64,000 nt of DNA. Source: Oscillospiraceae bacterium (GTDB taxonomy: Bacteria; Bacillota; Clostridia; Oscillospirales; Oscillospiraceae). Below, piece by piece: positions 1-7,788 of the stretch. The position numbers were made by a program, and so were the translations under genes. The stretch spans positions 1-64,000 of the forward strand of contig CACZDN010000001.1 in assembly GCA_902779945.1 (NCBI GenBank), in the 5' to 3' direction. Position 1 is the first letter of the stretch. Every line of letters starts with the position of its first letter. The notes beneath the pieces were generated by a model. It made no database searches. It was not told where the DNA came from and was given only the letters and a program-made list of their open reading frames with translations.

Positions 1-99
1 TTTCCTTGAGGTACACAAAGTACATCTGCGAAAAAGTGCCTTTATCAGAACCCAAATTTTCTCAGGATCTGCTCTTGCCGAATTATGCGGTATTGCCTT
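1..99 (+). repeat. MITE-like repeat, right part (cut by window edge)
   Basis: This is the right-hand part of the interspersed repeat described at 33604-33766. It runs from the conserved centre (GAGGTACACAAAGTACATCT) to the terminal inverted repeat ATTATGCGGTATTGCC. The left part lies outside the window. A frame that looks open here gives a spurious peptide starting MRYTKYICE, which recurs at other copies. Confidence 0.8.
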
Positions 100-115
100 T
101 GACGTCCCATGCAAC

Positions 116-144
116 AAAGCCGTCCCGGGAAATGGGACGGCTTT
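116..144 (-). terminator. Hairpin terminator of the 1474-150 operon
   Basis: A perfect 11-bp inverted repeat (AAAGCCGTCCC / GGGACGGCTTT) with a 7-nt loop lies just beyond the stop codon of the minus-strand gene ending at 150. The T-run is short, so it may also act only as an RNA-stabilising hairpin. Confidence 0.6.
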
Positions 145-149
145 ACCGT

Positions 150-365
150 TCATGGCTTGCCAAGGATGACGTCGAGCGCCTCGGGGATCCACTCGTGGAT
201 GAAAGCGTCGAGATCGACGTTGTAGGTCTCGGCGACGTTCTCCTCCAGCACCGCGCCGACCCGGTCAAAATCCGCACCGGTGAGGACGCCGACGCCGGCG
301 CTGACCGCCCCGACCGCAATGGAGATAACGACGATCACGAGGATGACTCTCCATACCTTCTTCAT
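150..365 (-). CDS. Small single-pass membrane protein, unknown function
   Basis: This 71-residue protein starts with a short basic N-terminus and one hydrophobic segment (about residues 4-28), followed by an acidic soluble tail of about 40 residues. The start overlaps the stop of the upstream gene (ATGA at 362-365), so the two are translationally coupled and very probably work together. I recognise no domain. The topology would place the acidic tail outside the cell. It is short, but its coupling to a clearly real gene and the terminator directly behind it support it as a true gene. Confidence 0.7.
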   Translation of the reverse strand: MKKVWRVILVIVVISIAVGAVSAGVGVLTGADFDRVGAVLEENVAETYNVDLDAFIHEWIPEALDVILGKP

Positions 366-1474
366 ACCGGGACCTCCTTGTTACTGTGCTTGCCGACAAA
401 CTGGCAGATGGAGCGGATCAGCGAGGGGATCACGCCGGCGATCAGCCAGATAAAGACCCAGAAAAACAGCAGGCCGATGGCCGCAAGGGAGAGCGACAGG
501 CCGAAAACCAGCAGGATGTCTGCGAACACGCTGAACGACGTGAACGCAATCACCAGGCCCTGGAAGCCGACCCAGAGCGACAGCGCGGCAAGGCCGAGGG
601 CGAGCAGCGCCGGAATCAGCAGCAGGCCGACGCCCACAAGACCCACGGGGACCGCCAGCACCGTCAGGAGCACCAGTATCCAGACGTTGGTAACCGTCTC
701 CTTCATCTCGGGCACGTTTGCCCTGACGGGCGCGTCATGCTTCGCGGGGATTGCCCAGATCGACTCGGCCTCCTGCGGCGCCTGGACAGGCTCCACGGGC
801 TCCTGAGCGGGAAGCGTCTCCTCCGGCGCGCTCCTGACCGGGGCGGCCTCCGGGGAAGGCTCCTCCTCGGCCTCTCCGAAATCAGCGAGGAAGGCAGCCA
901 CGGAGTTTGCAAAATCGTCGAGCTCCTGCTCGGGCGTCTTCTCCTCCGAACCCTCGACCGGGTCCACGAGAGCGGGCGCGGGAGCGGGCGCGGGGGGAAC
1001 CACACCGCTGTCCTCGTCGGGGAAGAGGTTCAGCCCGTCGGGCAGCTCGTCGGGCAGCTCGTCCTTCTCGGCGGCGGGCTCCTCATCGACGGGGAATTCA
1101 AAGCCGAAGCTCTCAAACACGTTTTCGGTGTGTGCGGGCTGCACAGGCTGCTCCGGCTCGCCGAAAAGCGAGAGCTGCGATTCGTCGGCCTTCGGCATCG
1201 CGGGCAGGAGCCCCTCCGCCTGGCCGCGGATATCCTCGATCACGCTGAGATAGGCGGGAACATCCGCCGACTGCGCGCCGCGGTCCTTCGCATCGTAGGC
1301 GCGGGCCAGATTGACAGCCTGCCGCGTCGGGGAGACGAGAAGCTGCAGCACAGCGTTGTCGTTCCCAACCTCATCAAATATCTCGCCATACAGATCCAGG
1401 GCGCGAGCTCTGTCATCCTCATACATGAATGTCAGAAGTCTGCCGAGCTCCGCCAGAAATTTCTGTTTGTTCAT
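362..1474 (-). CDS. DUF1700-like membrane protein with long acidic linker
   Basis: The 370-residue protein has a helical soluble N-terminus (about residues 1-95) that resembles DUF1700-type domains (MNKQKFLAELGRLL at the start). A Pro/Glu-rich, poorly ordered linker of about 150 residues follows, then three or four hydrophobic segments (about 255-355) and a basic C-terminus. DUF1700 proteins are usually encoded with PadR regulators and DUF4097 proteins. Neither is seen here, although the upstream side is complete. A strong ribosome site (GGAGGT) precedes the ATG. It is first in a two-gene operon from a sigma-A promoter at 1642-1670. The exact role is unknown. Confidence 0.75.
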   Translation of the reverse strand: MNKQKFLAELGRLLTFMYEDDRARALDLYGEIFDEVGNDNAVLQLLVSPTRQAVNLARAYDAKDRGAQSADVPAYLSVIEDIRGQAEGLLPAMPKADESQLSLFGEPEQPVQPAHTENVFESFGFEFPVDEEPAAEKDELPDELPDGLNLFPDEDSGVVPPAPAPAPALVDPVEGSEEKTPEQELDDFANSVAAFLADFGEAEEEPSPEAAPVRSAPEETLPAQEPVEPVQAPQEAESIWAIPAKHDAPVRANVPEMKETVTNVWILVLLTVLAVPVGLVGVGLLLIPALLALGLAALSLWVGFQGLVIAFTSFSVFADILLVFGLSLSLAAIGLLFFWVFIWLIAGVIPSLIRSICQFVGKHSNKEVPV

Positions 1475-1641
1475 GGCGTGTCACCTCCGTTTTCCGCACG
1501 CGGCCGCCTGAAAGCCGCGGCACGCCTGCGATCTCCGGGATCGCGCACAGCCGCGGTACAGGTCTTCCGCGCACAAAACCCCCCATGCCCGAAGCGATTT
1601 CAAAACCGGGCGCGCACAGAACGCATGGGGAATTTACTGTG
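1475..1641 (-). promoter_or_regulatory. Long structured leader of the 1474 gene
   Basis: About 165 nt separate the promoter from the start codon. The leader contains paired segments: CCCCATGC near its 5' end can pair with GCATGGGG about 50 nt later around an inner CGCGCCCG/CGGGC pairing, and there are further GC-rich stems. No known riboswitch core was recognised. The start-proximal end carries the ribosome site. Confidence 0.35.
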
Positions 1642-1670
1642 ATTATACCTTCTCGCGGCCGATTGGTCAA
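1642..1670 (-). promoter_or_regulatory. Sigma-A promoter for the 1474-150 operon
   Basis: On the minus strand the sequence reads TTGACC, 17 bp, TATAAT. The -35 is at 1665-1670 and the -10 at 1642-1647, a near-consensus match with ideal spacing. Confidence 0.8.
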
Positions 1671-1743
1671 GATAAATATTACAAAAAAAAGACAAAAATT
1701 TTCGAGCTTCTTCGCGTTTGCATTTTTTTGACATGAGAAAGGC

Positions 1744-1772
1744 TTGACAAGGGGTGCCGGATTCTATAAAAT
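1744..1772 (+). promoter_or_regulatory. Sigma-A promoter for proS
   Basis: TTGACA (1744-1749) is followed after 17 bp by TAAAAT (1767-1772), inside TATAAAAT. It lies about 65 bp before the proS start. There is no T-box in the leader, so this tRNA synthetase gene does not appear to be tRNA-controlled. Confidence 0.75.
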
Positions 1773-1838
1773 AAACGACTGCGGCCGCTGGCCGACATTA
1801 CGGCGGGGCAAGGGCCCTGGCGATTGAGAGGGAAGATT

Positions 1839-3275
1839 ATGGCAAAAGACAAGAGAGTCGAGCAGATCACCGATATGGAGGTCGACTTTGCCCAGTGGTA
1901 TACTGACATCTGCCGCAAGGCGGAGCTGGTGGAGTATGCCTCGGTCAAGGGCTTTACCATTCTGCGCCCCTATGGCTACGCCATCTGGGAGAATATGCAG
2001 CAGATCATGGACGCGGAATTCAAAAAGACGGGGCATGTCAACGTCGCGATGCCGGTCCTGATCCCGGAGAGCCTTTTGAAGAAAGAGGGCGAGCTTGTCA
2101 ATGGCTTCGCACCCGAGGTCGCCTGGGTCACCATGGGCGGCAGCGAACAGCTCGAGGAGCGCCTGGCCTTCCGTCCCACGTCCGAGACCATGTTCTGCGA
2201 CCACTGGTCCCGTGTGCTGCACTCCTACCGTGAGCTGCCCATGCTCTACAACCAGTGGTGCTCCGTCATCCGCTGGGAGAAGACCACCCGCCCCTTCCTG
2301 CGCTCGCGCGAGTTCTGGTGGCAGGAGGGCCACACCATCCATGAGACCGCCGAGGAGGCCATGCGAGAGACCGAGCAGCAGCTCAACTGCTACGCCGACT
2401 TCTTTGAAAACGTCCTCGCCATCCCCGTGGTGCGCGGCAGAAAGACCGACAAGGAGAAGTTCGCCGGCGCGGAGGCAACCTATACGGTCGAGTGCATGAT
2501 GAAGGACCGCAAGGCTCTCCAGGGTGCGACCTCCCACTACTTCGGGGACAAGTTCTCCCGCGCCTACGGCGTGACCTTTACCGGCCGCGACAACAAGCTG
2601 CAGTACCCCTTCCAGACCTCCTGGGGCTCCACGACCCGCATGATCGGCGCGGTCATCATGGCCCACGGCGACAACAACGGCCTGGTCCTGCCCCCGAAGG
2701 TGGCCCCGATCCAGGTGGTCGTGGTCCCCGTCGCCCAGCACAAGCCCGGCGTCCTCGAGAAGGCGGGCGAGCTGTTTGAGGCTCTCAGAGCCGCTGGCGT
2801 GCGCGTAAAGCTGGACGACAGCGAGAACAGCCTCGGCTGGAAGTGCGCGCAGTATGAGATGAAGGGCGTGCCGCTGCGCGTCGAGCTGGGCCCCAAGGAT
2901 ATCGAGAACGGCGTCTGCGTGGCCGTCCGCCGCGACAACGGCGAGAAGACCTCCGTCGCCATCGAGGAGCTCTGCGAAAAGGTCCCCGCGCTTCTGGACG
3001 CGGTACAGCAGGGTCTCTACGAGAGAGCCAGAAAGAACCTGTACGAGCATATCTACGCCGCGCACTCCATCGAAGAGGCGAAAGAGCTTCAGGAGAAGAA
3101 CGGCGGCTTCATCAAGACCATGTGGTGCGGCGATGTGGAGTGCGAGCTCAGGATGAAGGAGCAGGCGGGCATGTCCTCCCGCTGCATCCCCTTCCATCAG
3201 GAGAAGCTGGACGAGGTCTGCGCCTGCTGCGGCAAGCCCGCAAAGCACATGATCTTCTGGGGCGTGGCGTACTGA
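1839..3275 (+). CDS. proS: Prolyl-tRNA synthetase, archaeal/eukaryotic-type
   Basis: This class II synthetase charges tRNA-Pro in the cytoplasm. At 478 residues it matches the short archaeal/eukaryotic-like ProS found in many Clostridia, which lacks the inserted editing domain of the ~570-residue bacterial form. Visible features are the catalytic core with class II motif 2 (RWEKTTRPFLRSREF) and motif 3-like segments around residues 225-260. An HGD-type anticodon-binding domain follows (about 280-390), and then a cysteine-bearing C-terminal zinc-like domain ending in residues CxxC..Y. The frame also allows a TTG at 1824, but the ATG at 1839 follows a GAGAGGGAAG ribosome site and is preferred. 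Confidence 0.95.
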   Translation: MAKDKRVEQITDMEVDFAQWYTDICRKAELVEYASVKGFTILRPYGYAIWENMQQIMDAEFKKTGHVNVAMPVLIPESLLKKEGELVNGFAPEVAWVTMGGSEQLEERLAFRPTSETMFCDHWSRVLHSYRELPMLYNQWCSVIRWEKTTRPFLRSREFWWQEGHTIHETAEEAMRETEQQLNCYADFFENVLAIPVVRGRKTDKEKFAGAEATYTVECMMKDRKALQGATSHYFGDKFSRAYGVTFTGRDNKLQYPFQTSWGSTTRMIGAVIMAHGDNNGLVLPPKVAPIQVVVVPVAQHKPGVLEKAGELFEALRAAGVRVKLDDSENSLGWKCAQYEMKGVPLRVELGPKDIENGVCVAVRRDNGEKTSVAIEELCEKVPALLDAVQQGLYERARKNLYEHIYAAHSIEEAKELQEKNGGFIKTMWCGDVECELRMKEQAGMSSRCIPFHQEKLDEVCACCGKPAKHMIFWGVAY

Positions 3276-3329
3276 TCGTTTCCCAAGACAAACAAAGGGC
3301 TGCCTCAAGATGAGGGAAGCCCTGCATAA

Positions 3330-3435
3330 TACGAATACCGCAGGGGCCGATGCCCTCATCGGCCCGCCGTTTTGCAACAATCCGTGGCATTCGGCGGGTC
3401 GATCCGGGGATCGACCCCTGCGGTGTTGCCTTTTA
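3330..3435. repeat. Nested inverted-repeat element with MITE-like ends
   Basis: The outer ends AATACCGCAGGGG and CCCCTGCGGTGTTGCC are inverted copies of each other and match the terminal repeats of the MITE family in this window. Inside are two further hairpins (GGGCCGAT/ATCGGCCC and GGGTCGATCC/GGATCGACCC) like the REP element at 5925-5992. It fills most of the space between the proS stop and the rpmB terminator. Confidence 0.55.
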
Positions 3436-3439
3436 AAAC

Positions 3440-3470
3440 CGAAAAGAGCCCGTCCGCCGGGGACAGGCTC
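3440..3470 (-). terminator. Rho-independent terminator of rpmB
   Basis: Read on the minus strand, GAGCCTGTCC pairs with GGACGGGCTC around a short loop and is followed by TTTTC. It lies 20 bp past the rpmB stop codon. Confidence 0.75.
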
Positions 3471-3490
3471 GTTCGGGTAATTTGATTCAA

Positions 3491-3679
3491 TTACACTGCG
3501 CGGGTGACCTTGCCGCTGCGCAGGCAGCGGGTGCAGACGTAGACGTGCTTGGGAGAGCCGTCGACGATGGCCTTGACGCGCTTCACATTGGGCTTCCAGG
3601 TACGGTTGGACCGTCTGTGAGAATGGCTTACCTGAATACCGAAGGTAACGCCCTTGTCGCAGAATTCGCACTTCGCCAT
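3491..3679 (-). CDS. rpmB: 50S ribosomal protein L28
   Basis: This 62-residue basic protein of the large ribosomal subunit starts MAKCEFCDKGVTFG and ends in a lysine/arginine-rich tail. It carries two zinc-binding pairs, C4-x2-C7 and C49-x2-C52, so it is the zinc-containing (C+) version of L28. The frame extends 26 codons further upstream, but the ATG at 3677-3679 sits behind a strong AGGAGG site and gives the normal family length. It is monocistronic with its own terminator. Confidence 0.95.
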   Translation of the reverse strand: MAKCEFCDKGVTFGIQVSHSHRRSNRTWKPNVKRVKAIVDGSPKHVYVCTRCLRSGKVTRAV

Positions 3680-3898
3680 GGAGAAGCACCTCCTTGCATG
3701 TGTTCGCTGTCCGAATGACAGCTTGTTTATAATAGCAGAAGCGTTTCGCAAATGCAAGGAAAATTTTGCGGAAAAAGAAAAAAATAAAATTTTGCCTCAA
3801 CGCCCGGCTGCGTGGAAAAAAACTTGCCAAAAAGCGGGAAAGTGGGTAATATAGAGACAACACGGAAATAAGAATGAGGAAAGGGCAAGGGAAAGCAT

Positions 3899-4840
3899 AT
3901 GCGCAGCAAGTACAGTGTCAGTCTGAAAAAGATCATGGAGGACCACGGCAACATCACGCCGCTGCATCTGTCCTCCGATTACGAATCCAGGCAGGTGACG
4001 ACCTCGGACGTCAACCGCCCGGCCCTGCAGCTCACCGGCTTCTACGACTATTTCGACCCCAGCCGCATCCAGCTCATCGGCCGGGTTGAGAGCACCTATC
4101 TGGACACTCTGCCCAGGGAGACGCGCCGGGCTACCTTCGAGCGCTTCATGCAGCATGACATCGCGGCGCTGGTGTTCTGCCACGGCGTGTCGGAATTCCC
4201 GGAGAGCATCGAGATGGCGGAGCGCTTCGACCGAAACGTCTTCATCACGGACGAGGATACCTCGGAATTCCAGGCGGACCTCATCCACTCCCTGCAGAAA
4301 TACCTCGCCCCGCGGGTGACCGTGCACGGCGTACTGGTGGAGATCTACGGCGAGGGCATCCTGCTCATGGGCGACAGCGGCATCGGCAAGAGCGAGACGG
4401 CGCTGGAGCTCATCAAGCGCGGCCACCGCCTCATCGCGGACGATGCGGTGGAGATCCGCCGCGTGAGCCGCCACTCCCTCATCGGCAGCGCCCCGGAGCT
4501 CATCCGCTACTACATGGAGCTCAGGGGCATCGGCGTCGTGAACGTCAAGCACCTGTTCGGCATGGGCGCCGTCAAGCCCCAGAGCAACGTGGACCTCGTC
4601 GTGCATATGGAGCTATGGGACAGCGACAAGGCCTACGACCGTCTCGGCCTCACCAGCGAGAGCGCGAACTTCGTCGGTGTGGACATTCCCCAGGTGACCA
4701 TCCCCGTGCGCCCGGGCCGCAACCTCGCCGTCATCATGGAGCTCGCCGCGATGAACAACCGCCAGAAGAAGATGGGCTACAACGCGGCCGAGGCCCTGGC
4801 CATGGAGCACGACATGGCCATCGACGCCGGAATACTATAA
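3899..4840 (+). CDS. hprK: HPr kinase/phosphorylase
   Basis: HprK phosphorylates and dephosphorylates Ser46 of the phosphocarrier HPr. This links glycolytic state to carbon catabolite repression in low-GC Gram-positives. The 313-residue length is typical. The N-terminal domain (1-130) is followed by the kinase domain with a P-loop GDSGIGKS (residues 158-165). The HprK signature region (NVKHLFGMGAVK) and a conserved C-terminal arginine-containing loop (VRPGRN) come next. It heads a run of same-strand genes (murB, rapZ, whiA, dnaE). A MITE copy begins immediately at its stop codon. The C-terminus still has normal family length. Confidence 0.95.
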   Translation: MRSKYSVSLKKIMEDHGNITPLHLSSDYESRQVTTSDVNRPALQLTGFYDYFDPSRIQLIGRVESTYLDTLPRETRRATFERFMQHDIAALVFCHGVSEFPESIEMAERFDRNVFITDEDTSEFQADLIHSLQKYLAPRVTVHGVLVEIYGEGILLMGDSGIGKSETALELIKRGHRLIADDAVEIRRVSRHSLIGSAPELIRYYMELRGIGVVNVKHLFGMGAVKPQSNVDLVVHMELWDSDKAYDRLGLTSESANFVGVDIPQVTIPVRPGRNLAVIMELAAMNNRQKKMGYNAAEALAMEHDMAIDAGIL

Positions 4841-4932
4841 GGCAACACCGCACAATCCGCCTGCGGCATCTCCTGGAAAACTTGCGCCCTGATTTCGTCA
4901 CTTTTTCTTGAGGTACACAAAGTACATCTGCG
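4839..4932 (+). repeat. MITE-like repeat, short (left-half) form
   Basis: It starts with AAGGCAACACCGCACAAT directly at the hprK stop codon and ends at ACATCTGCG, the same internal endpoint as the short copies at 19683 and 23097. It separates hprK from murB and abuts murB coding sequence that no longer has a start codon (see findings). Confidence 0.85.
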
Positions 4933-4971
4933 GAAAATCTCGAAAAGGCCATTGCGGAGATCAGAAAGGAG

Positions 4972-5928
4972 ATGCCCGGACTCGCCCTCTATGAGAACGA
5001 GACCATGGCCGCCCACTGCTCCTTTCACATCGGGGGACCGGTGCGGGCCATGGCCGTGCCGCAGGACGTGAGCAGCCTGACCCGCATCAGCTACCTATTG
5101 AAAAAGCAGGAGCTCGCCCCCTTCATCCTCGGCAACGGTACCAATATTCTCTTCCCGGACGAGGGACTGAAGGACCTTTTTATCATTTCGACCGGGAAGC
5201 TCACCAACATGTTCCTCCTGCCGGACGGCGCGATCTACGCCGAGGCGGGCATCTCGCTCTCAAAGCTCTCGAGCTTTGCACAGCAGAACGGGCTGACGGG
5301 GCTGGAATTTGCCTCCGGCATCCCGGGCAGCGTGGGCGGCGGCCTCGTGATGAACGCGGGAGCCTACGGCGGAGAGCTCAGGGACGCGGTGGAGAGCGTG
5401 GTCATCTACTTCCTGCCGGAGCAGGCGCTCTATGAACTGACGAACGAGCAGTGCGCCTTCTCCTACCGCAAGAGCCTGTTTCAGACCATGCCGGGCTGCG
5501 TGATCCTCAGCGCCGTCTTCCGCCTCGAAAAGGGCGAGCCGGAGGCCATTGCGGAAAAAATGCGCGACTTCAACCAGAGGCGGCGCGAGAAGCAGCCCCT
5601 GGATCTCCCCTCGGCGGGCAGCGCCTTCAAGCGCCCGGAGGGGGGCTACGCCGCCGCGCTGATCGACGGGGCGGGCCTCAAGGGCTGTACCGTCGGCGGG
5701 GCGCAGGTCTCCGAAAAGCACGCGGGCTTCGTCGTCAACATCGGCGGCGCCACGTCCCACGACGTGTATGAGCTCATGATGCGCGTGCGCCGGACCGTCT
5801 ACGAGCACAGCAAGGTCGTCCTCGAGCCTGAGATGATTCTGCTTCCGCCGGACTACAAGCTCGAAGATCACGGCCCCCAGGTCCCCCTGCACAGCGTCTG
5901 GGGCGCTGGACCGGAGGAGAAATCGTAG
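4972..5928 (+). CDS. murB: UDP-N-acetylenolpyruvoylglucosamine reductase (5' end disturbed)
   Basis: MurB is the FAD-dependent enzyme that reduces UDP-GlcNAc-enolpyruvate to UDP-MurNAc in peptidoglycan synthesis. The 318 residues show the FAD-binding segments FHIGGPVR and GNGTNILF, GSVGGGLVMNAGAYGGE, and the SAGSAFKRPEGGYAAALIDGAGLKG region with the catalytic serine and Lys/Arg. The final EPEMILL carries the glutamate. It has the short type II-like layout. In frame upstream of this ATG lie codons for ENLEKAIAEIRKE, a believable MurB N-terminal helix, but these join MITE sequence with a TGA at 4909-4911 and no start codon. The ATG at 4972 has AGGAG touching it with no spacing, so translation initiation may be weak. 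An ATT at 4951 is an alternative. Confidence 0.9.
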   Translation: MPGLALYENETMAAHCSFHIGGPVRAMAVPQDVSSLTRISYLLKKQELAPFILGNGTNILFPDEGLKDLFIISTGKLTNMFLLPDGAIYAEAGISLSKLSSFAQQNGLTGLEFASGIPGSVGGGLVMNAGAYGGELRDAVESVVIYFLPEQALYELTNEQCAFSYRKSLFQTMPGCVILSAVFRLEKGEPEAIAEKMRDFNQRRREKQPLDLPSAGSAFKRPEGGYAAALIDGAGLKGCTVGGAQVSEKHAGFVVNIGGATSHDVYELMMRVRRTVYEHSKVVLEPEMILLPPDYKLEDHGPQVPLHSVWGAGPEEKS

Positions 5929-5992
5929 GGGCGGCTATCAGCCGCCCGCCGGGCAAGCCGTGAACAGACGGGCGGATAATATCCGCCCCTAC
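5925..5992. repeat. REP-like palindromic element
   Basis: GTAGGGGCGG and its reverse complement CCGCCCCTAC bound a 68-bp element with a second internal pair (GGCGGCT.. AGCCGCC and GGGCGGATA..TATCCGCCC). The murB stop codon TAG is inside its first arm. Elements with GTAGGGGCG ends are common in gut Clostridia. It fills the murB-rapZ gap and could form a hairpin in the mRNA. Confidence 0.7.
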
Positions 5993-6012
5993 AGAGAAAA
6001 GGGAAGAACGAT

Positions 6013-6870
6013 ATGGATTTCTTAATCATCACAGGCCTCTCCGGCGCGGGAAAGAGCCGCGCCGCGAATGTTTTGGAGGACCTGGACTACTACTGCGTGG
6101 ACAATCTGCCCGTGGCGCTGATCCCGCGCTTTGCGGAGCTCTGCATCGCGACCGGGGGGCGCTACGAGAAGGTCGCCCTTGTGACCGATGTGCGCGCAGA
6201 GAAGGGCTTTGACGAGCTTCTGAAGACGCTCGACCAGCTCAAGGACATGAACTGCGCCTGCCGCATCCTCTATATGGACGCGGACGTGCCGACCATCGTG
6301 CGCCGCTACAAGGAGTCCCGGCGGCCGCACCCGCTGGCAAAACGCGGCGGCAGCATCGAAGAAGCCGTCTACCGGGAGATCGATCTGCTCGCCCCGATCC
6401 GCGAGCGGGCGGACTTCATCGTCAACAGCTCCAGTCTCACCCTGGGCCAGCTCCAGGCGAAGCTCTATGAGCTCATCGCGCCCTCGGGCAGCAAGCGCAG
6501 TCTCGAGGTCACGGTCGAGGCCTTCGGCTTCAAATACGGCCTGCCGCTGGATGCGGACCTGGTCTTCGATGTGCGCTTCCTGCCGAACCCGTATTATCTC
6601 GAGGAGCTGCGTCCGCTCACGGGGCTCGACCGCTCCGTCGCCCAGTACGTCTTCGACAGCAGCGAGGCCCGCGCCTTTATGGAGAAGACCGAGGACCTGC
6701 TCTCTTTTCTGCTGCCCCTCTATGTGGAGGAGGGCAAGCTCAGCCTCGTGATTGCCGTCGGCTGCACCGGCGGACGGCACCGCAGCGTCGCCATCGCCTC
6801 TGCGCTGACGGAGTATCTCAAGGCCAAGGGCGTGAGCGCCATGAACCTCAACCGCGACATCGACAAGTAG
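6013..6870 (+). CDS. rapZ: RNase adapter/nucleotide-binding protein RapZ (YvcJ)
   Basis: It is a 285-residue P-loop protein of the RapZ/YvcJ family. In Enterobacteria RapZ directs RNase E to a small RNA controlling glucosamine-6-phosphate synthesis. In Firmicutes the YvcJ protein hydrolyses GTP and its target is less clear. Walker A is GLSGAGKS (residues 8-15). The N-terminal kinase-like domain leads into the conserved C-terminal domain with FGFKYGLP and the GCTGGRHRSV motif. It is followed 12 bp later by whiA. In many Firmicutes yvcK lies between these two genes, and it is absent here. Confidence 0.93.
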   Translation: MDFLIITGLSGAGKSRAANVLEDLDYYCVDNLPVALIPRFAELCIATGGRYEKVALVTDVRAEKGFDELLKTLDQLKDMNCACRILYMDADVPTIVRRYKESRRPHPLAKRGGSIEEAVYREIDLLAPIRERADFIVNSSSLTLGQLQAKLYELIAPSGSKRSLEVTVEAFGFKYGLPLDADLVFDVRFLPNPYYLEELRPLTGLDRSVAQYVFDSSEARAFMEKTEDLLSFLLPLYVEEGKLSLVIAVGCTGGRHRSVAIASALTEYLKAKGVSAMNLNRDIDK

Positions 6871-6882
6871 GAGGGCCGCTCC

Positions 6883-7785
6883 ATGTCCTTTTCCTCCGAC
6901 GCCAAACGCGAGCTCTGCCGGGACCGCCTGGATTCGCGCGAGGCCGCGGCCGCCGAGTGCTACGGCGTGCTGCTCTACTGTCACAGCTTCACCCCGCGGG
7001 AGATCCGCGTCATCACCGCAAGCCCGGATTTTGCCCAGCGGCTCCCGCGCCTGTTCCGCCGCGCCTTCTCCCTGAGCTTTGACCGCCTCCCCCCGGAGGG
7101 GGCCGCAGGCAAGCAGAGCTTTCTCATCACGGACGACACCAAGCTCAGACAGGTTTTCTCCGCCTTTGACCTGGAGATCGGGGGCACGGTCTCCCACCAC
7201 GTCAACTTCAGCGTACTGGAGGAGGAGAGCTGCCGCGCCGCCTTTATCCGCGGGGCCTTCCTCGCGGGCGGCAGCGTCACCGATCCCGGGAAGCGCTATC
7301 ACCTTGAACTCGCCACAGCCCACCACAGCGTCAGCCGTGAGGTCTGCACCCTGCTGCTGGATATGGGCTTCTCCCCGCGCCAGACGGAGCGGGCCGGCAA
7401 CGCCCTGCTGTACTTCAAGCAGGCCGACGCCATCGCGGACTTCTTTACCGCCATCGGCGCGCCGGCCACCGCCATGAGCGTCATGACCGCCAAGGTCGAA
7501 AAGGAGATGCGCAACACCGTCACCCGGCAGATCAACTGCGACAGCGCCAACGCCGACAAGACCGTCGCCGCCGCGCAGGAGCAGCTCACCGCCATCCGCC
7601 GCCTCGTGAAGGAATACGGCAGTCTCGACGTGCTGCCGGAGCCCCTGAAGGACGCGGCCCTGCTGCGTGTCACAAATCCGGAGGCGAGTCTTGCCGATCT
7701 GGCGCAGCTCAGCTGCCCCCCGGTCAGCAAGAGCTGCCTCAGCCACCGGATGAAAAAAATCATGAGCTTCAGGCTGGAGGAGTAA
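6883..7785 (+). CDS. whiA: WhiA-family DNA-binding regulator
   Basis: WhiA proteins combine a LAGLIDADG homing-endonuclease-like N-terminus with a C-terminal helix-turn-helix. They affect sporulation in actinomycetes and cell division in Bacillus. This 300-residue copy has the typical start (SFSSDAKRELCR), the central FIRGAFLAGGSVTDP segment, the RQINCDSANADKT region and the C-terminal LSHRMKKI helix. GGAGGG precedes the ATG. The stop lies 3 bp before the dnaE ATG, so the two are tightly coupled. Confidence 0.94.
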   Translation: MSFSSDAKRELCRDRLDSREAAAAECYGVLLYCHSFTPREIRVITASPDFAQRLPRLFRRAFSLSFDRLPPEGAAGKQSFLITDDTKLRQVFSAFDLEIGGTVSHHVNFSVLEEESCRAAFIRGAFLAGGSVTDPGKRYHLELATAHHSVSREVCTLLLDMGFSPRQTERAGNALLYFKQADAIADFFTAIGAPATAMSVMTAKVEKEMRNTVTRQINCDSANADKTVAAAQEQLTAIRRLVKEYGSLDVLPEPLKDAALLRVTNPEASLADLAQLSCPPVSKSCLSHRMKKIMSFRLEE

Positions 7786-7788
7786 ACC

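Noticed and set aside
6-806. Open frame beginning MRYTKYICE, also seen at 23165 and 46790
   Set aside because: The first codons come from the repeat element and the rest is antisense to the DUF1700-like gene. Recurrence reflects the repeat, not a protein family.
1773-1838. T-box upstream of proS
   Set aside because: The leader is only about 60 nt and has no GGGTGG-ACCGCG motif or terminator.
1764-3863. Open frame of about 700 codons on the minus strand covering proS and rpmB
   Set aside because: It is antisense to proS and crosses the true rpmB gene in another frame. No domain is visible.
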